From positions 1 to 64,000 of the forward strand of contig CAVOTD010000045.1 in assembly GCA_963698995.1 (NCBI GenBank): a DNA stretch of 64,000 bases. The letters are read 5' to 3'. The DNA comes from AP-15 sp963698995 (GTDB lineage Bacteria > Pseudomonadota > Alphaproteobacteria > ATCC43930 > CGMCC-115725). The notes under the pieces were generated by a model. It was not told where the DNA came from. It saw only the letters and a list, made by a program, of their open reading frames with translations, and did not search any database. Positions 1-7,406 of the stretch are shown in pieces. Each line of letters opens with the position of its first letter. The stretch's first letter is position 1. The translations under genes were made by a program, and so were the position numbers.

Positions 1-1
1 C

Positions 2-954
2 GACCCGGGCGCGAGTATCCTGTCACCTGCGGATCCGCCGCTTAAACCTTCTTTTCCCAACAAAAGGTTAATCGTAATCGCCGGAGTTATAATCGGCGGC
101 GCCGCGGGCATAGTCCTGGCAGCCGTCTTAGACATACTTCTTGGGTGCATGCGGAGCAGGGAGGAGGTCGAAGACGCTCTTGGAGTGAAGTGTCTGGGCC
201 TGGTGCCGAAGTTTAGGCCGGCTCGTCTCACGCGCTCCCAGTCTACCGCGCTGCCAACAGCGATCTGGGCCTCCTCATTGCCGAAACCGCGAAGCGCAAT
301 TTTCAGGCAATCGGTGCGCAGCGTCGAGTTTAAATTACTAAGTTTCGATCGTCGCAGTGACTTTCGGGTGGTTATGGTGACCGCTGCGCTCCCGCAGGAG
401 GGCAAAACCTGGATCGCGGTCAGTCTGGCGACGTCTTTGGCCAAGGACGGGTTTCGCGTGGTGCTGGTCGATTGCGACTTCCACCGACCGATCGTGCATC
501 GGATGTTCAACGGCGCGTGCGGGCCGGGTCTGTCCGATTACTTCGCTGACGGCATCGAATTCGATCAGATCATCCACAAGCACCGCAGTTCGGGGTGGAT
601 TACGTTCGCGGTCGGCAAAGCCCGATCGCGAGAAGCGTGGCGCATTATCCCCATCGCTGTGCCCCCGCCATCGATCGACTGGAAGAGCAATACGCCTTCA
701 TAATCCTCGATTTAGCTCCGGTCTTGGCAGTGCCAGAGACACTGGTGCTGTCACAAATGGCTCACAAGACGATTTTTGTCGTTCGGTGGGGGCATACGCC
801 TGCAAAGATTGCCAGTCTTGCGGTAACGCAATTGCTGGAGGTTGGTGCTGAAACTGCCGCGGTGCTGTCGATGGTCGACATGAAGCGTGCCGCGAAGTAT
901 GGCGATCCCATAGCCGGAATGTATAGGCGATTAGGAGGTTACTACAACAACTGA
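2..954 (+). pseudogene. Wzz/BY-kinase-type exopolysaccharide tyrosine autokinase, 5'-truncated and frameshifted
   Basis: This is the C-terminal half of a polysaccharide co-polymerase/bacterial tyrosine kinase, and it continues off the left edge. Reading from base 2 there is a proline-rich linker, a membrane segment (about 65-140), then the kinase domain. The domain has a Walker A region (P-Q-E-G-K-T-W near 391, with Trp where Thr/Ser is usual) and a Walker A' (V-L-V-D-C-D near 463). The Walker B region (I-I-L-D-L-A-P near 700) lies in another frame, so a one-base indel falls between about 620 and 670. The second frame ends with a tyrosine-rich tail (M-Y-R-R-L-G-G-Y-Y-N-N), the usual autophosphorylation site of BY-kinases. 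Such proteins control chain length and export of exopolysaccharide at the inner membrane. As written the product would be truncated before Walker B. Confidence 0.8.
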
Positions 955-1007
955 ACATCGGCGAGGCGCCGTGCAAGAATGCTGGCAAAGGTGATCGTGG
1001 GCGATCC

Positions 1008-1217
1008 TTAGGCACGGAACTCTCGCCGTCGCTCGACGACCTCGATAATTGCGTCTGCCGGGATATTCAGCTGCCGGGCCGCCGCGCGGATCGCCTCTCT
1101 GCTCGCCGCTTCATTAGAGGCAATGCGTCTTCCTTTTTGTCGGCGCTGCAAAAAGAACAGCCATTCGATGCCAAACTCATCATTAACCCGGGATATTTGG
1201 GATTGCTTCTGTTAACT
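1008..1217 (-). pseudogene. Small open frame without a start codon, probable gene remnant
   Basis: On the minus strand an uninterrupted frame of about 69 codons ends with TAA at 1008-1010. Its composition looks protein-like, with an Ala/Glu/Arg-rich amphipathic end (A-A-R-Q-L-N-I-P-A-D). There is no ATG or GTG at a plausible place and it opens directly after a stop. I do not recognise the family. It may be the tail of a decayed gene next to the tRNA fragment, or chance. Confidence 0.25.
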
Positions 1218-1228
1218 GATTGATTTTA

Positions 1229-1290
1229 TGGTCGGTGCACAAGGACTTCGAACCTTGGACCCGCTGATTAAGAGTCAGCTGCTCGCCTTC
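1229..1290 (-). pseudogene. tRNA-Lys(CTT) 3' fragment, likely attachment-site footprint
   Basis: The minus strand carries the 3' two-thirds of an alphaproteobacterial tRNA-Lys: the second half of the D stem (GAGC), a paired anticodon arm with loop CTCTTAA (anticodon CTT), the variable region, a T arm and the acceptor 3' strand ending in GACCA. The T loop has one extra base (TTCGAAG plus T), the D loop is shortened to four bases, and no 5' acceptor strand complementary to TGCACCG is present. It therefore cannot fold as a complete tRNA. Fragments covering a tRNA 3' end are typical att sites of integrative elements. No integrase is seen nearby. Confidence 0.7.
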
Positions 1291-1300
1291 GAGACACACG

Positions 1301-1936
1301 CGCATGATTCCATGATTAAACCGAATGCCGCGCTCATTATGCCATCGGCAAACTCGCGGTATGGCGTCGCCACAAATGTTGCCCCGCAACGAACTGAAGC
1401 GATCAGGGGATTACTTTTGTTCTGACCCTCTATATTATTGGCTCACCGAATCGGACGTCCGTTCGATGCGCAAGCGGCAAGGGCATCAGGATCGTCGGCT
1501 ACGCCGTGTAGGCAGCCGTCGACCCAAAACACGAGCCTGATCATGGCGCATTAAGATACCAATCTCGGCTGATCGCGTCACCAGACCAGAGACACATGGG
1601 GCGCAGGTTATTTCAGGAGGGGCGTCTTCCCATTGGCTCTATGCCGCGATCGGCAAATGATGAACTTGCTCGAGAACCCGCCGGAATTCTGGATCCGGAG
1701 CGCGGGACATGGTTCGATACGTGTCCAGGAAGGGCGGCCACCCCAACCTCTTGAATTCGGAGAGTTGAGGCGTACGGATTTTAAGCCGCGCTCATAGTAG
1801 AGCCGGAGCGGCAGAACGTATGGCACATCCCCATGCCGCGCTCAGTCAGGAGCGGCGGCTGTCGAGGGAGAACCCTGGCGATCTCCGTAAACGTGTCATA
1901 TTCAGTCGATCCCGTCGGCCGATTGAGGAGACAAGC
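1301..1936. other. Region without a recognisable gene
   Basis: Several overlapping short frames exist on both strands, but none has a convincing start, ribosome binding site or protein-like composition. I see no clear hairpin or repeat. The last bases before 1937 contain GAGGAGAC, a plausible ribosome binding site for the phosphohydrolase gene that follows. Confidence 0.5.
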
Positions 1937-2795
1937 ATGCTGAACCCGACGAGCCTTCTGGCCGATGCCTTGGGCCGCAACCTGGCCGAGACGTACCGCC
2001 GGATCTACGGCGACCGGGAGCCGCACATCGCCTCCGGCCTCGACGAAGCCGCCCGGCTCGTCATCGAGCGCATCGCCGGCAGCGACGCGCTTTATCACGA
2101 TTGCCAGCATACGGCGCTCGTCACCTTGTGCGTCCAGGACATTTTGCGCGGCCGCCGGCTTGAGCGGACCATGACGCCGAGCGATTGGGGTCATGCGATC
2201 TTCGCCGCGCTGAACCACGACATCGGCTATGTGCGCGGCGTCTGCGCGGGGGACACGGTCGAGGATTTCGTGGTCGATGCCGCGGGCCATACGGTGACGC
2301 CGCCACGCGGCGCCTCCGACGCCTTTTGATGCCCCACCACGTCGATCGCGGCAAGATCATGGTCCGCCATCGTTTCGCGCCGGTGGCGTTCATCGACGAG
2401 GAGCGCATCGCCACGGCCATCGAGCTGACCCGCTTTCCGGTGCCGGACGACGACGACCACGCCGCGACCGACACCGAGGCGGGTCTGGTCCGGGCCGGCG
2501 ACCTGATCGGCCAATTGGGCGACCCGCTCTACCCGCGCAAATTGAACGCGCTCTACCACGAATTCGCCGAGACCGGCGTCAACGAGAGGCTCGGCTATAC
2601 CAGCCCGGCCGAATGGTCGACCGCTATCCGCAATTCTATTGGAGCAAGGTCGAGCGCTATATCGGCGACGCTCTGCGTTATCTCGACATGACTATGGAGG
2701 GTAAGCAATGGACCGCGACCCTCTACAGCCACATCTTCGCGATCGAGCACAACCGCCGCCGCATGGGCCCGCAGCCTGGGCCTGCGCAGCCGTAA
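1937..2795 (+). pseudogene. HD-domain metal-dependent phosphohydrolase, two frameshifts
   Basis: The reassembled protein is about 285 residues. Its HD-type metal motifs are Y-H-D-C-Q-H-T near 2095, N-H-D-I-G-Y near 2215 and H-H-V-D-R-G near 2335. Three frames are needed. The first ends at TGA 2327-2329, where loss of one T in a T-run breaks the frame. The second runs to about 2612, where GAAATGG appears to have become GAATGG. The third ends at 2795 with H-I-F-A-I-E-H-N. HD proteins of this type hydrolyse phosphoesters, but the substrate is unknown. There are no internal stops apart from those caused by the shifts, so the breaks are recent or artefactual. A second, separate copy of its C-terminus lies at 4402-4498. 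Confidence 0.75.
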
Positions 2796-2876
2796 GGTGA
2801 CGGGCGGAGCCGCGGCGCCGCATTACGGTGACGGGTTACTGGTCAACGGAGCCGGAGGTTTGGTTTCCTCGCAGCG

Positions 2877-3737
2877 CTAGAGCACCGCGCCGGGGCGGTC
2901 GATCGCGTTCTCCAGCAGGCCGCGCGTGATAACTGGTAGGCCTCGTCCACCAAGTCCGTGCGATGGAACAGCGAGAGGTCGGCGGCGCTGATCGTGCCGG
3001 CGCGCACCAGCGCGTCGAAATTGACGACCTCGTCCCAGTATTTCGCGCCGAACAGCACGATCGGCATGCGTTTGCGCATCTTGCCGGTCTGCACCAGCGT
3101 CAGGATCTCGAACATCTCGTCGAGCGTGCCGAAACCACCGGGAAACAGCACAACGGCCTTGGCCAGATAGACGAACCAGAATTTGCGCATGAAGAAATAG
3201 TGGAAGTGAAAATGCAGCTCGCGGCTGACATAGGGGTTGTCGAACTCGTCGTTCGGGATCGAGATGGTGAGCCCGACATTGAGCCCCTTCGCTTCCGAGG
3301 CGCCACGGTTCGCCGCCTCCATGATGCCGGGGCCGCCGCCGGTGCAGACGACGAAGCGGCGCTCATTGCGGTCGAGCGTTTTCGACCAGTTTGTCAGGCG
3401 GAAGGCGAGTTCGCGCGCCGCTTCGTAATGGACCGATTGCTCGAGCGCGCTGCGCGCCGCTTCGATGCCCTGTGCCGCTCGCCTCGGCGGCGGCCAATGC
3501 GGCTTGCGCCGCGTCGCGCGACAGCAGGCGTGCCGACCCCATGAAGACGATGGTGTCCTTGACACCGTGGCGCTCGAAGCGCGACAGCGGCTCGAGATAT
3601 TCGGCAAGGATGCGCAGCGATCGGGCGTCTCGGCTCTCGAGAAAGCGCTGATCGTGATAGGCTTTTGGCTGGCGATGGGCCGGTTTGCTAGGCTTGTCCA
3701 ATATGCACCTCGGTTCTATCCGGTTATCGTCCTCCAT
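2877..3737 (-). pseudogene. LOG family protein (TIGR00730-like Rossmann fold), two frameshifts
   Basis: The protein resembles the large LOG/lysine-decarboxylase-like family, whose best-known members are cytokinin riboside 5'-monophosphate phosphoribohydrolases. Diagnostic motifs are G-G-G-P-G-I-M-E-A-A-N near 3310 and P-G-G-F-G-T-L-D-E near 3125. The first about 90 residues are in one frame, the core is in a second frame from about 3480, and the last about 20 residues (I-T-R-G-L-L-E-N-A-I) return to another frame at about 2933, ending at TAG 2877-2879. Without the two one-base indels the length, about 285 residues, would be normal for the long form of the family. The gene lies convergent with the phosphohydrolase remnant. 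Confidence 0.75.
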
Positions 3738-4120
3738 GATGAATAGGTGCTGAACTCGTCAACGGTAGGGGTCGCGACACTGAAATGATCGACCCGGTCG
3801 GTGGTTATGGTGGACGTGGCTGGTCAATGCCGCCGGCCGAAAGGCGGCGCGAGACCTCGACCCACGGAAGCACCGGCCGGCAGCGCCGCTGATCTCGCTG
3901 ATAAATGCAGCAAAAATACAGCGGAGTGCCCAATGTCCGACGCGAAAACCCCGGCCCTCTGCCGAGGGCGGCGGCGTAAAAAAGCAGGAACCACAATCGA
4001 TGGCAGCAAATTCAATAATCGTTCAATCGTCCTGCGCGGGAAGCAGCCGTCGGCGGTCCATGCGAGGGCAACACCCTATCATGCGATTAGGGCGATTTTC
4101 GGGTTAGGCATCGACCTTGG

Positions 4121-4236
4121 TAACCGATCGCCAAATCGCCCGAGACGTGAATGATCGGCTTGTCGGACTGCACCGCCGCGGCGGCGATCATCAGCCCCAT
4201 GCCGACGCCCATCGTGCGTAGCCGCCGGCATAGAGC
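4121..4236 (-). pseudogene. Oxalyl-CoA decarboxylase fragment A (ThDP-binding region)
   Basis: The minus strand encodes T-M-G-V-G-M-G-L-M-I-A-A-A-A followed by P-I-I-H-V-S-G-D-L-A-I-G. This is clearly homologous to T-M-G-V-G-L-G-Q-A-I-A-A and V-I-H-L-S-G-D-S-A-I-G of the oxc gene at 11335-12995 (its bases about 11655-11770). The G-D-x-A motif begins the ThDP/Mg binding region. Only about 115 bases are kept, and the homology stops abruptly at the toxin fragment on the right. Confidence 0.7.
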
Positions 4237-4335
4237 CGAGGGTGCCTTTAGGGTGAACTATGTCGCCACGTTCGCGGATGTGGTTTACGTGCTTCAAGCA
4301 TACCAAAAGAACACGCGGTCCAAAGCCGCGAGTGG
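4234..4335 (+). pseudogene. HigB/Gp49-type toxin fragment
   Basis: About 34 codons (A-F-R-V-N-Y-V-A-T-F-A-D-V-V-Y-V) match the central beta-sheet region of the HigB-like toxin at 5690-6022, with similar DNA (compare 5873-5965). No start, N-terminus or C-terminus is present. The fragment directly abuts an oxalyl-CoA decarboxylase scrap on its left and is followed by a phosphohydrolase scrap, so the stretch is a mosaic of gene pieces. Confidence 0.7.
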
Positions 4336-4401
4336 ACCGGGACACCAAGCGGGAACGGCGGCGGGTTTGAGAATTCAAGTAGGCTGTCACCGTAACCCGG
4401 T

Positions 4402-4498
4402 GGAGGGCAAGCTCTGGGCTGCACCTCTTGACTGCCATATTTTTGCGATCGAGCATAATCGGCCGCGGATAGGCGCGCAGGCCGGGTCTGCGCCATAA
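4402..4498 (+). pseudogene. HD phosphohydrolase C-terminal fragment, second copy
   Basis: The last about 31 codons (G-K-L-W-A-A-P then H-I-F-A-I-E-H-N-R-P-R-I) match the C-terminus of the phosphohydrolase remnant at 1937-2795 (bases about 2699-2795), including a stop codon at the same place. The rest of the gene is missing, so this is the end of a former paralogue or of a duplicated segment. Confidence 0.7.
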
Positions 4499-4516
4499 CA
4501 GCGCTGCGGGGCGGAG

Positions 4517-4900
4517 TTAGCCGTTGGGCACCCACTTCTCGCCGGATCGCACGAGTGGCGCCACCTCGACCGGAAATTCGTTGTCGACCGAGTATTCGTA
4601 GCAACGAATGCGGTGGGCTTCGGGACAGGCCGCCGTGATCGCGGCAAGCGCCTCCGCCAGGGTATCGAAATCGCCGGTGTATTGCAGCCGGCTGTTCCAT
4701 ACTCCGCGCGACGCCCGGCTCAACCGCCCGATCGTCGCCTCGTTGGTCTCGGGCATGCGATCGATATAGGCGGTAATCTCGATGCTGACCGGACCGGAGT
4801 TCGCGCGTCTCGTCGCGGGTAACCTCGACCCGAAATGTTTGGTATGCCGTTTGGCCAGTTCTGCCCTCTCGTCTCCGGCGCGGTAGATGGTGAACGACAA
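4517..4900 (-). CDS. Hypothetical protein, 127 residues
   Basis: An open frame starts with ATG at 4898-4900 (M-S-F-T-I-Y-R-A-G-D) and ends at 4517. The second half is protein-like (F-D-T-L-A-E-A-L-A-A-I-T-A-A-C). The middle, around residues 25-45, is less convincing, and a neighbouring frame there also reads sensibly (F-R-V-E-V-T-R-D-E-T-R-E), so this gene too may carry an indel near 4810-4840. I do not recognise the family. It sits between the mosaic of gene scraps and the PIN-toxin remnant, whose end lies 35 bases upstream on the same strand. Confidence 0.45.
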   Translation of the reverse strand: MSFTIYRAGDERAELAKRHTKHFGSRLPATRRANSGPVSIEITAYIDRMPETNEATIGRLSRASRGVWNSRLQYTGDFDTLAEALAAITAACPEAHRIRCYEYSVDNEFPVEVAPLVRSGEKWVPNG

Positions 4901-4934
4901 TACTGCCCAATTCGACCAGTCCTCGCCCTCTCCG

Positions 4935-5157
4935 TCACGGCGCTCGTATCTTCACCTCGCGGAGGGTTTTGGCAACTGCAGCGAAGCGTTGGTCGAAGGT
5001 GACGAACATTTCGCATCGGTGCGCCTTTGCGAGATGGAGTGCTTCGGCGAAACCCATCCCGCGCCGCGTCCGATGCCCTCGCAGCGGAGGCATGGTCCTC
5101 CAATGTGACCCGCGGCAGACCGGCGAAGGCGGCGAGAGCAACGCTGATCCGCCCGCG
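4935..5157 (-). pseudogene. PIN-domain (VapC-like) toxin, C-terminal remnant
   Basis: The last about 38 codons (G-M-G-F-A-E-A-L-H-L-A-K then F-V-T-F-D-Q-R-F-A) carry the typical second half of a PIN-domain ribonuclease, with the acidic position of F-x-E/D-A and the T-F-D of the final strand. The preceding part (V-A-L-A-A-F-A-G-L-P-R-V) is in another frame, with a break near 5075. The N-terminal part with the first catalytic Asp and a partner antitoxin are not found. Intact VapC proteins cleave RNA. This copy cannot be functional. Confidence 0.6.
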
Positions 5158-5667
5158 GCTGAACCGATCAGTGCCCGCGCGTGCGCGCGCGAGCCGAAAA
5201 GAGATCAGGACCAACCTATTGATATTATTCGATTCCGATTTCGAGAACAGTTGAATAACAGCGGGAGCAAGCGGATCGGCGTTGATTTCGAGCATCGGCG
5301 AAGTTCGCAGCGGCAAGCGGAGCGGGCGCGAAGGTGAGATGTGTTCTGGTTTCGTTCCAAATCAAGACCCGGTTAGCCTTGATCGCCTGCAATCCCGGCT
5401 ACCGGTCGGAGAAACCCGCGGGATTCCCTAATATTTCCGGCGCGACGGGCGAAATCCCCGCGATCGTGACCCAAATCGGAGGGCTGAGAGGTGGCTACAA
5501 TCGCCTTGCCAGAGCCTGTCCTCGGCCGGGCCTACTCGCCCGACCCGAGGGCCGACCAATGCCACCTCGGTCGCCTTGTTGTGGCCGATCTCCTCCGGCG
5601 GCCGTAGGTCGGGGTTTCCGCGTCGCCCATCCCGACAAATTGGGACGCTGACCTCGCGCCCGATGTG
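5158..5667. other. Region without an intact gene
   Basis: No complete gene is visible here. The only recognisable element is a 51-base oxalyl-CoA decarboxylase scrap at 5551-5601. The right end carries the operator of the toxin-antitoxin pair that follows. Confidence 0.5.
5551..5601 (-). pseudogene. Oxalyl-CoA decarboxylase fragment B
   Basis: These 51 bases match bases 12056-12106 of the oxc gene at 49 of 51 positions by eye. They encode the segment around E-E-I-G-H-N-K-A-T-E-V-A. No homology extends on either side. It is the best-conserved of the oxc scraps at DNA level. Confidence 0.7.
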
Positions 5668-5687
5668 CTATATCTCTATTGATATAG
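5668..5687. promoter_or_regulatory. Toxin-antitoxin operator (perfect inverted repeat)
   Basis: The sequence CTATATC, a six-base spacer, then GATATAG forms a perfect seven-base inverted repeat. It is AT-rich in a GC-rich region and ends three bases before the toxin ATG at 5690. This is the expected position and form for autoregulation by the XRE-type antitoxin encoded downstream. The repeat is seen; its use as an operator is inferred. Confidence 0.6.
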
Positions 5688-5689
5688 GG

Positions 5690-6022
5690 ATGACGCGTAA
5701 AACCGCTCGCGGTCCTGGGCGGCTCGCTGGATGATCTTCGGGGCTCCCCCGCGGACGCCCGGCGGGAAGCGGGATACCAGTGGATCGGGTGCAGCGAGGG
5801 CTCGACCCCGATGACTGGAGGCCGATGCCGTCAATCGACACCGGAGTTCGTGAGATCCGGGTTCGCGAGCGTGCCGGCGCCTTCAGAGTAATCTATGTCA
5901 CCACGTTCGCGGAGGTGGTTTACGTGTTTCACGCGTTCCAAAAGAGGACGCGGCAAACGGCGAAACGGGATGTGGATTTGGCCGCGTCCCGGCTGCGGGA
6001 ACAGATGGCGAGGATGCGATGA
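5690..6022 (+). pseudogene. HigB-type (Gp49/DUF891-like) toxin, two frameshifts
   Basis: Reassembled, the protein reads M-T-R-K-P-L-A-V-L-G-G-S-L-D-D-L-R, then R-R-E-A-G-Y-Q-L-D-R-V-Q-R-G-L, then A-F-R-V-I-Y-V-T-T-F-A-E. This is a typical RelE/HigB-superfamily mRNA interferase of about 110 residues. An extra A in an A-run near 5700 and a missing base in CAG(C)TGG near 5788 put the three parts in different frames. From 5780 on the frame is clean to the stop at 6020-6022, which overlaps the antitoxin ATG (ATGA). In this family the toxin gene precedes the antitoxin gene. Loss of toxin with retention of antitoxin is an expected decay route. Confidence 0.75.
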
Positions 6023-6300
6023 CCTTTGAGGTCTTTGAAAGCGTGTGGGACGCGCTGGAAGACACCCCGACCGAAGCGGAAAACATGAAGCTCCGCTCGA
6101 GCCTGATGATCGCGATCAGCGAGGCCGTGTCGGCATGGGGCGTGACCCAAATGGACGCAGCGAGGCGCCTCGGCGTGACGCAGCCTCGCCTGAACGATCT
6201 GCTGCGCGGCCGTGTCGGCAAGTTCAGCCTCGACGCCCTAGTAGCGCTCGCCGCTCGCGCCGGCCTCGTGGTGCATTTGGAAATCAGAAGGGCGGCATAG
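6019..6300 (+). CDS. XRE-family HigA-type antitoxin
   Basis: This intact 93-residue protein overlaps the toxin stop by four bases. The helix-turn-helix spans about residues 38-75 (W-G-V-T-Q-M-D-A-A-R-R-L-G-V-T-Q-P-R-L-N-D-L-L-R written across two helices), followed by F-S-L-D-A-L-V-A-L-A-A-R-A-G. This is the layout of XRE/HTH_37 antitoxins that pair with Gp49-like toxins. It should bind and neutralise the toxin and repress the operon through the inverted repeat at 5668-5687. The frame is clean, unlike the toxin. Confidence 0.85.
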   Translation: MTFEVFESVWDALEDTPTEAENMKLRSSLMIAISEAVSAWGVTQMDAARRLGVTQPRLNDLLRGRVGKFSLDALVALAARAGLVVHLEIRRAA

Positions 6301-6350
6301 CCAGCCGCAATCGAAATCTTGGCGGTCGTGACCAAATCCAGAGATTCGGC

Positions 6351-6620
6351 ATGGCTGAGGCAATTCGGAGATCCGGTGTGAGGCGGGTTTCGCTATCCGA
6401 GATCAAGGACGATCTCTCGCGGTTTTTGCGCGAAGCCGAAAGCGAGGAGATCGTCATCACCCGCAATGGGAAACCTGCCGGATTGCTGATCGGCTTCGGG
6501 TCCGAGGGTGATTGGCTCGATTATCGGCTCGAAAATGACCCGCGGTTTCTGCGCCGCATCGAACACGCGCGAAAGAGCGTGCGAGAAGGTCGGGGCGTCA
6601 GAATCGGGGATGTCGAGTAA
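6351..6620 (+). CDS. Phd/YefM-family antitoxin, orphan
   Basis: The 89-residue protein starts at ATG 6351 and carries the classic Phd/YefM N-terminus V-S-L-S-E-I-K-D-D-L-S-R-F-L-R-E-A-E and I-V-I-T-R-N-G-K-P-A-G-L-L-I. The acidic C-terminal part (W-L-D-Y-R-L-E-N-D-P-R-F) is where such antitoxins contact their toxin. No RelE-, Doc- or PIN-type partner follows; the next gene is on the opposite strand. It begins 50 bases after the XRE antitoxin gene and could be co-transcribed with it. Inference: an orphan left after toxin loss, or a solitary regulator. Confidence 0.8.
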   Translation: MAEAIRRSGVRRVSLSEIKDDLSRFLREAESEEIVITRNGKPAGLLIGFGSEGDWLDYRLENDPRFLRRIEHARKSVREGRGVRIGDVE

Positions 6621-6671
6621 GAACGCTGGAAATCGAAGAACATCAATAACCGGGATCGTAATCCCACGTTA

Positions 6672-7406
6672 CTAAGTGCGACGCCTCTGTCGGGCCGCGC
6701 GCGCCATCCCAATCACCGCCTGCCCCTCGCTCGTCGTTTCATAGTTCACGAATGAGCCGATCAATCTGTCATTGCCGTTGACGATCGCAGGAGCAAGGTC
6801 CGCTGGCAGCGGCGTTGGCGCAAGCTTCGCCAAGACGCGGAAGCCGTTGAGCGCGAAATACCACCCGGTCAACCCGATAGTCATCTTCGTTGGCGCTGTG
6901 TAGTTCCGTGCCGGGTTCAACTTCCCGGTTTGTGAATACCTACCAACCAAGAGTTGATAGTCTGCAATTGCGGTGAGTGGTTTCGCGCCGAAGATGATTT
7001 CGCAAGCGTCCGCCTCGTACGGGCCGAGCGAGACCTTGTTGAACTCTTGGCAAGTCGTAATGGAGGCCCGCCAGAGCACTGACAGGACGAACGTGGCAAA
7101 CCGGTCACCGTCAACGTCCTGCATCTCGAAGAGGCCATCGTTGCGGATGGTGTGTTCAGCGGAAAACCGGCGGCAGACCTTGAGGGCGTAGCTGTCGAGG
7201 CCGCCCAACTTGCCGTCGCAATCCGCGCACAGAATACCCGGATCGTAGATACCCAAGCTGCGAAGGGGACGCACATTGTCGATCGAAACAAGAAGATTGT
7301 GCGGGTGGGCTTCTTGCGCGTCCCTCGCAAAGCCACGCGGCACAATGTGCGCCTCGATCAGATCAGTGCTCGCGCATCGGTAGCCGCGGCATACCGCTTG
7401 GCCCAT
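6672..7406 (-). CDS. HNH-like zinc-binding hypothetical protein
   Basis: This is a 244-residue open frame with an N-terminal cluster resembling an HNH/treble-clef nuclease: Cys residues at positions 5 and 11, E-A-H-I-V-P-R-G-F-A near residues 18-27, and C-A-D-C-D-G-K-L-G-G-L near residues 60-70. The remaining 170 residues have no motif I recognise (F-V-L-S-V-L-W-R-A-S, then Y-F-A-L-N-G-F-R-V). Proteins of this layout often occur near phage or defence genes, but the function is not established. The frame is uninterrupted despite the decayed surroundings. The start is uncertain because homologues often have a few extra residues before the first Cys. Confidence 0.6.
   Translation of the reverse strand: MGQAVCRGYRCASTDLIEAHIVPRGFARDAQEAHPHNLLVSIDNVRPLRSLGIYDPGILCADCDGKLGGLDSYALKVCRRFSAEHTIRNDGLFEMQDVDGDRFATFVLSVLWRASITTCQEFNKVSLGPYEADACEIIFGAKPLTAIADYQLLVGRYSQTGKLNPARNYTAPTKMTIGLTGWYFALNGFRVLAKLAPTPLPADLAPAIVNGNDRLIGSFVNYETTSEGQAVIGMARAARQRRRT

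Noticed and set aside
338..583. Open frame on the minus strand inside the tyrosine kinase remnant
   Set aside because: It is antisense to well-conserved Walker A/A' coding sequence and has no motif of its own.
1229..1304. A functional tRNA-Lys gene
   Set aside because: The 5' acceptor strand does not pair, the D loop is only four bases and the T loop has one extra base.
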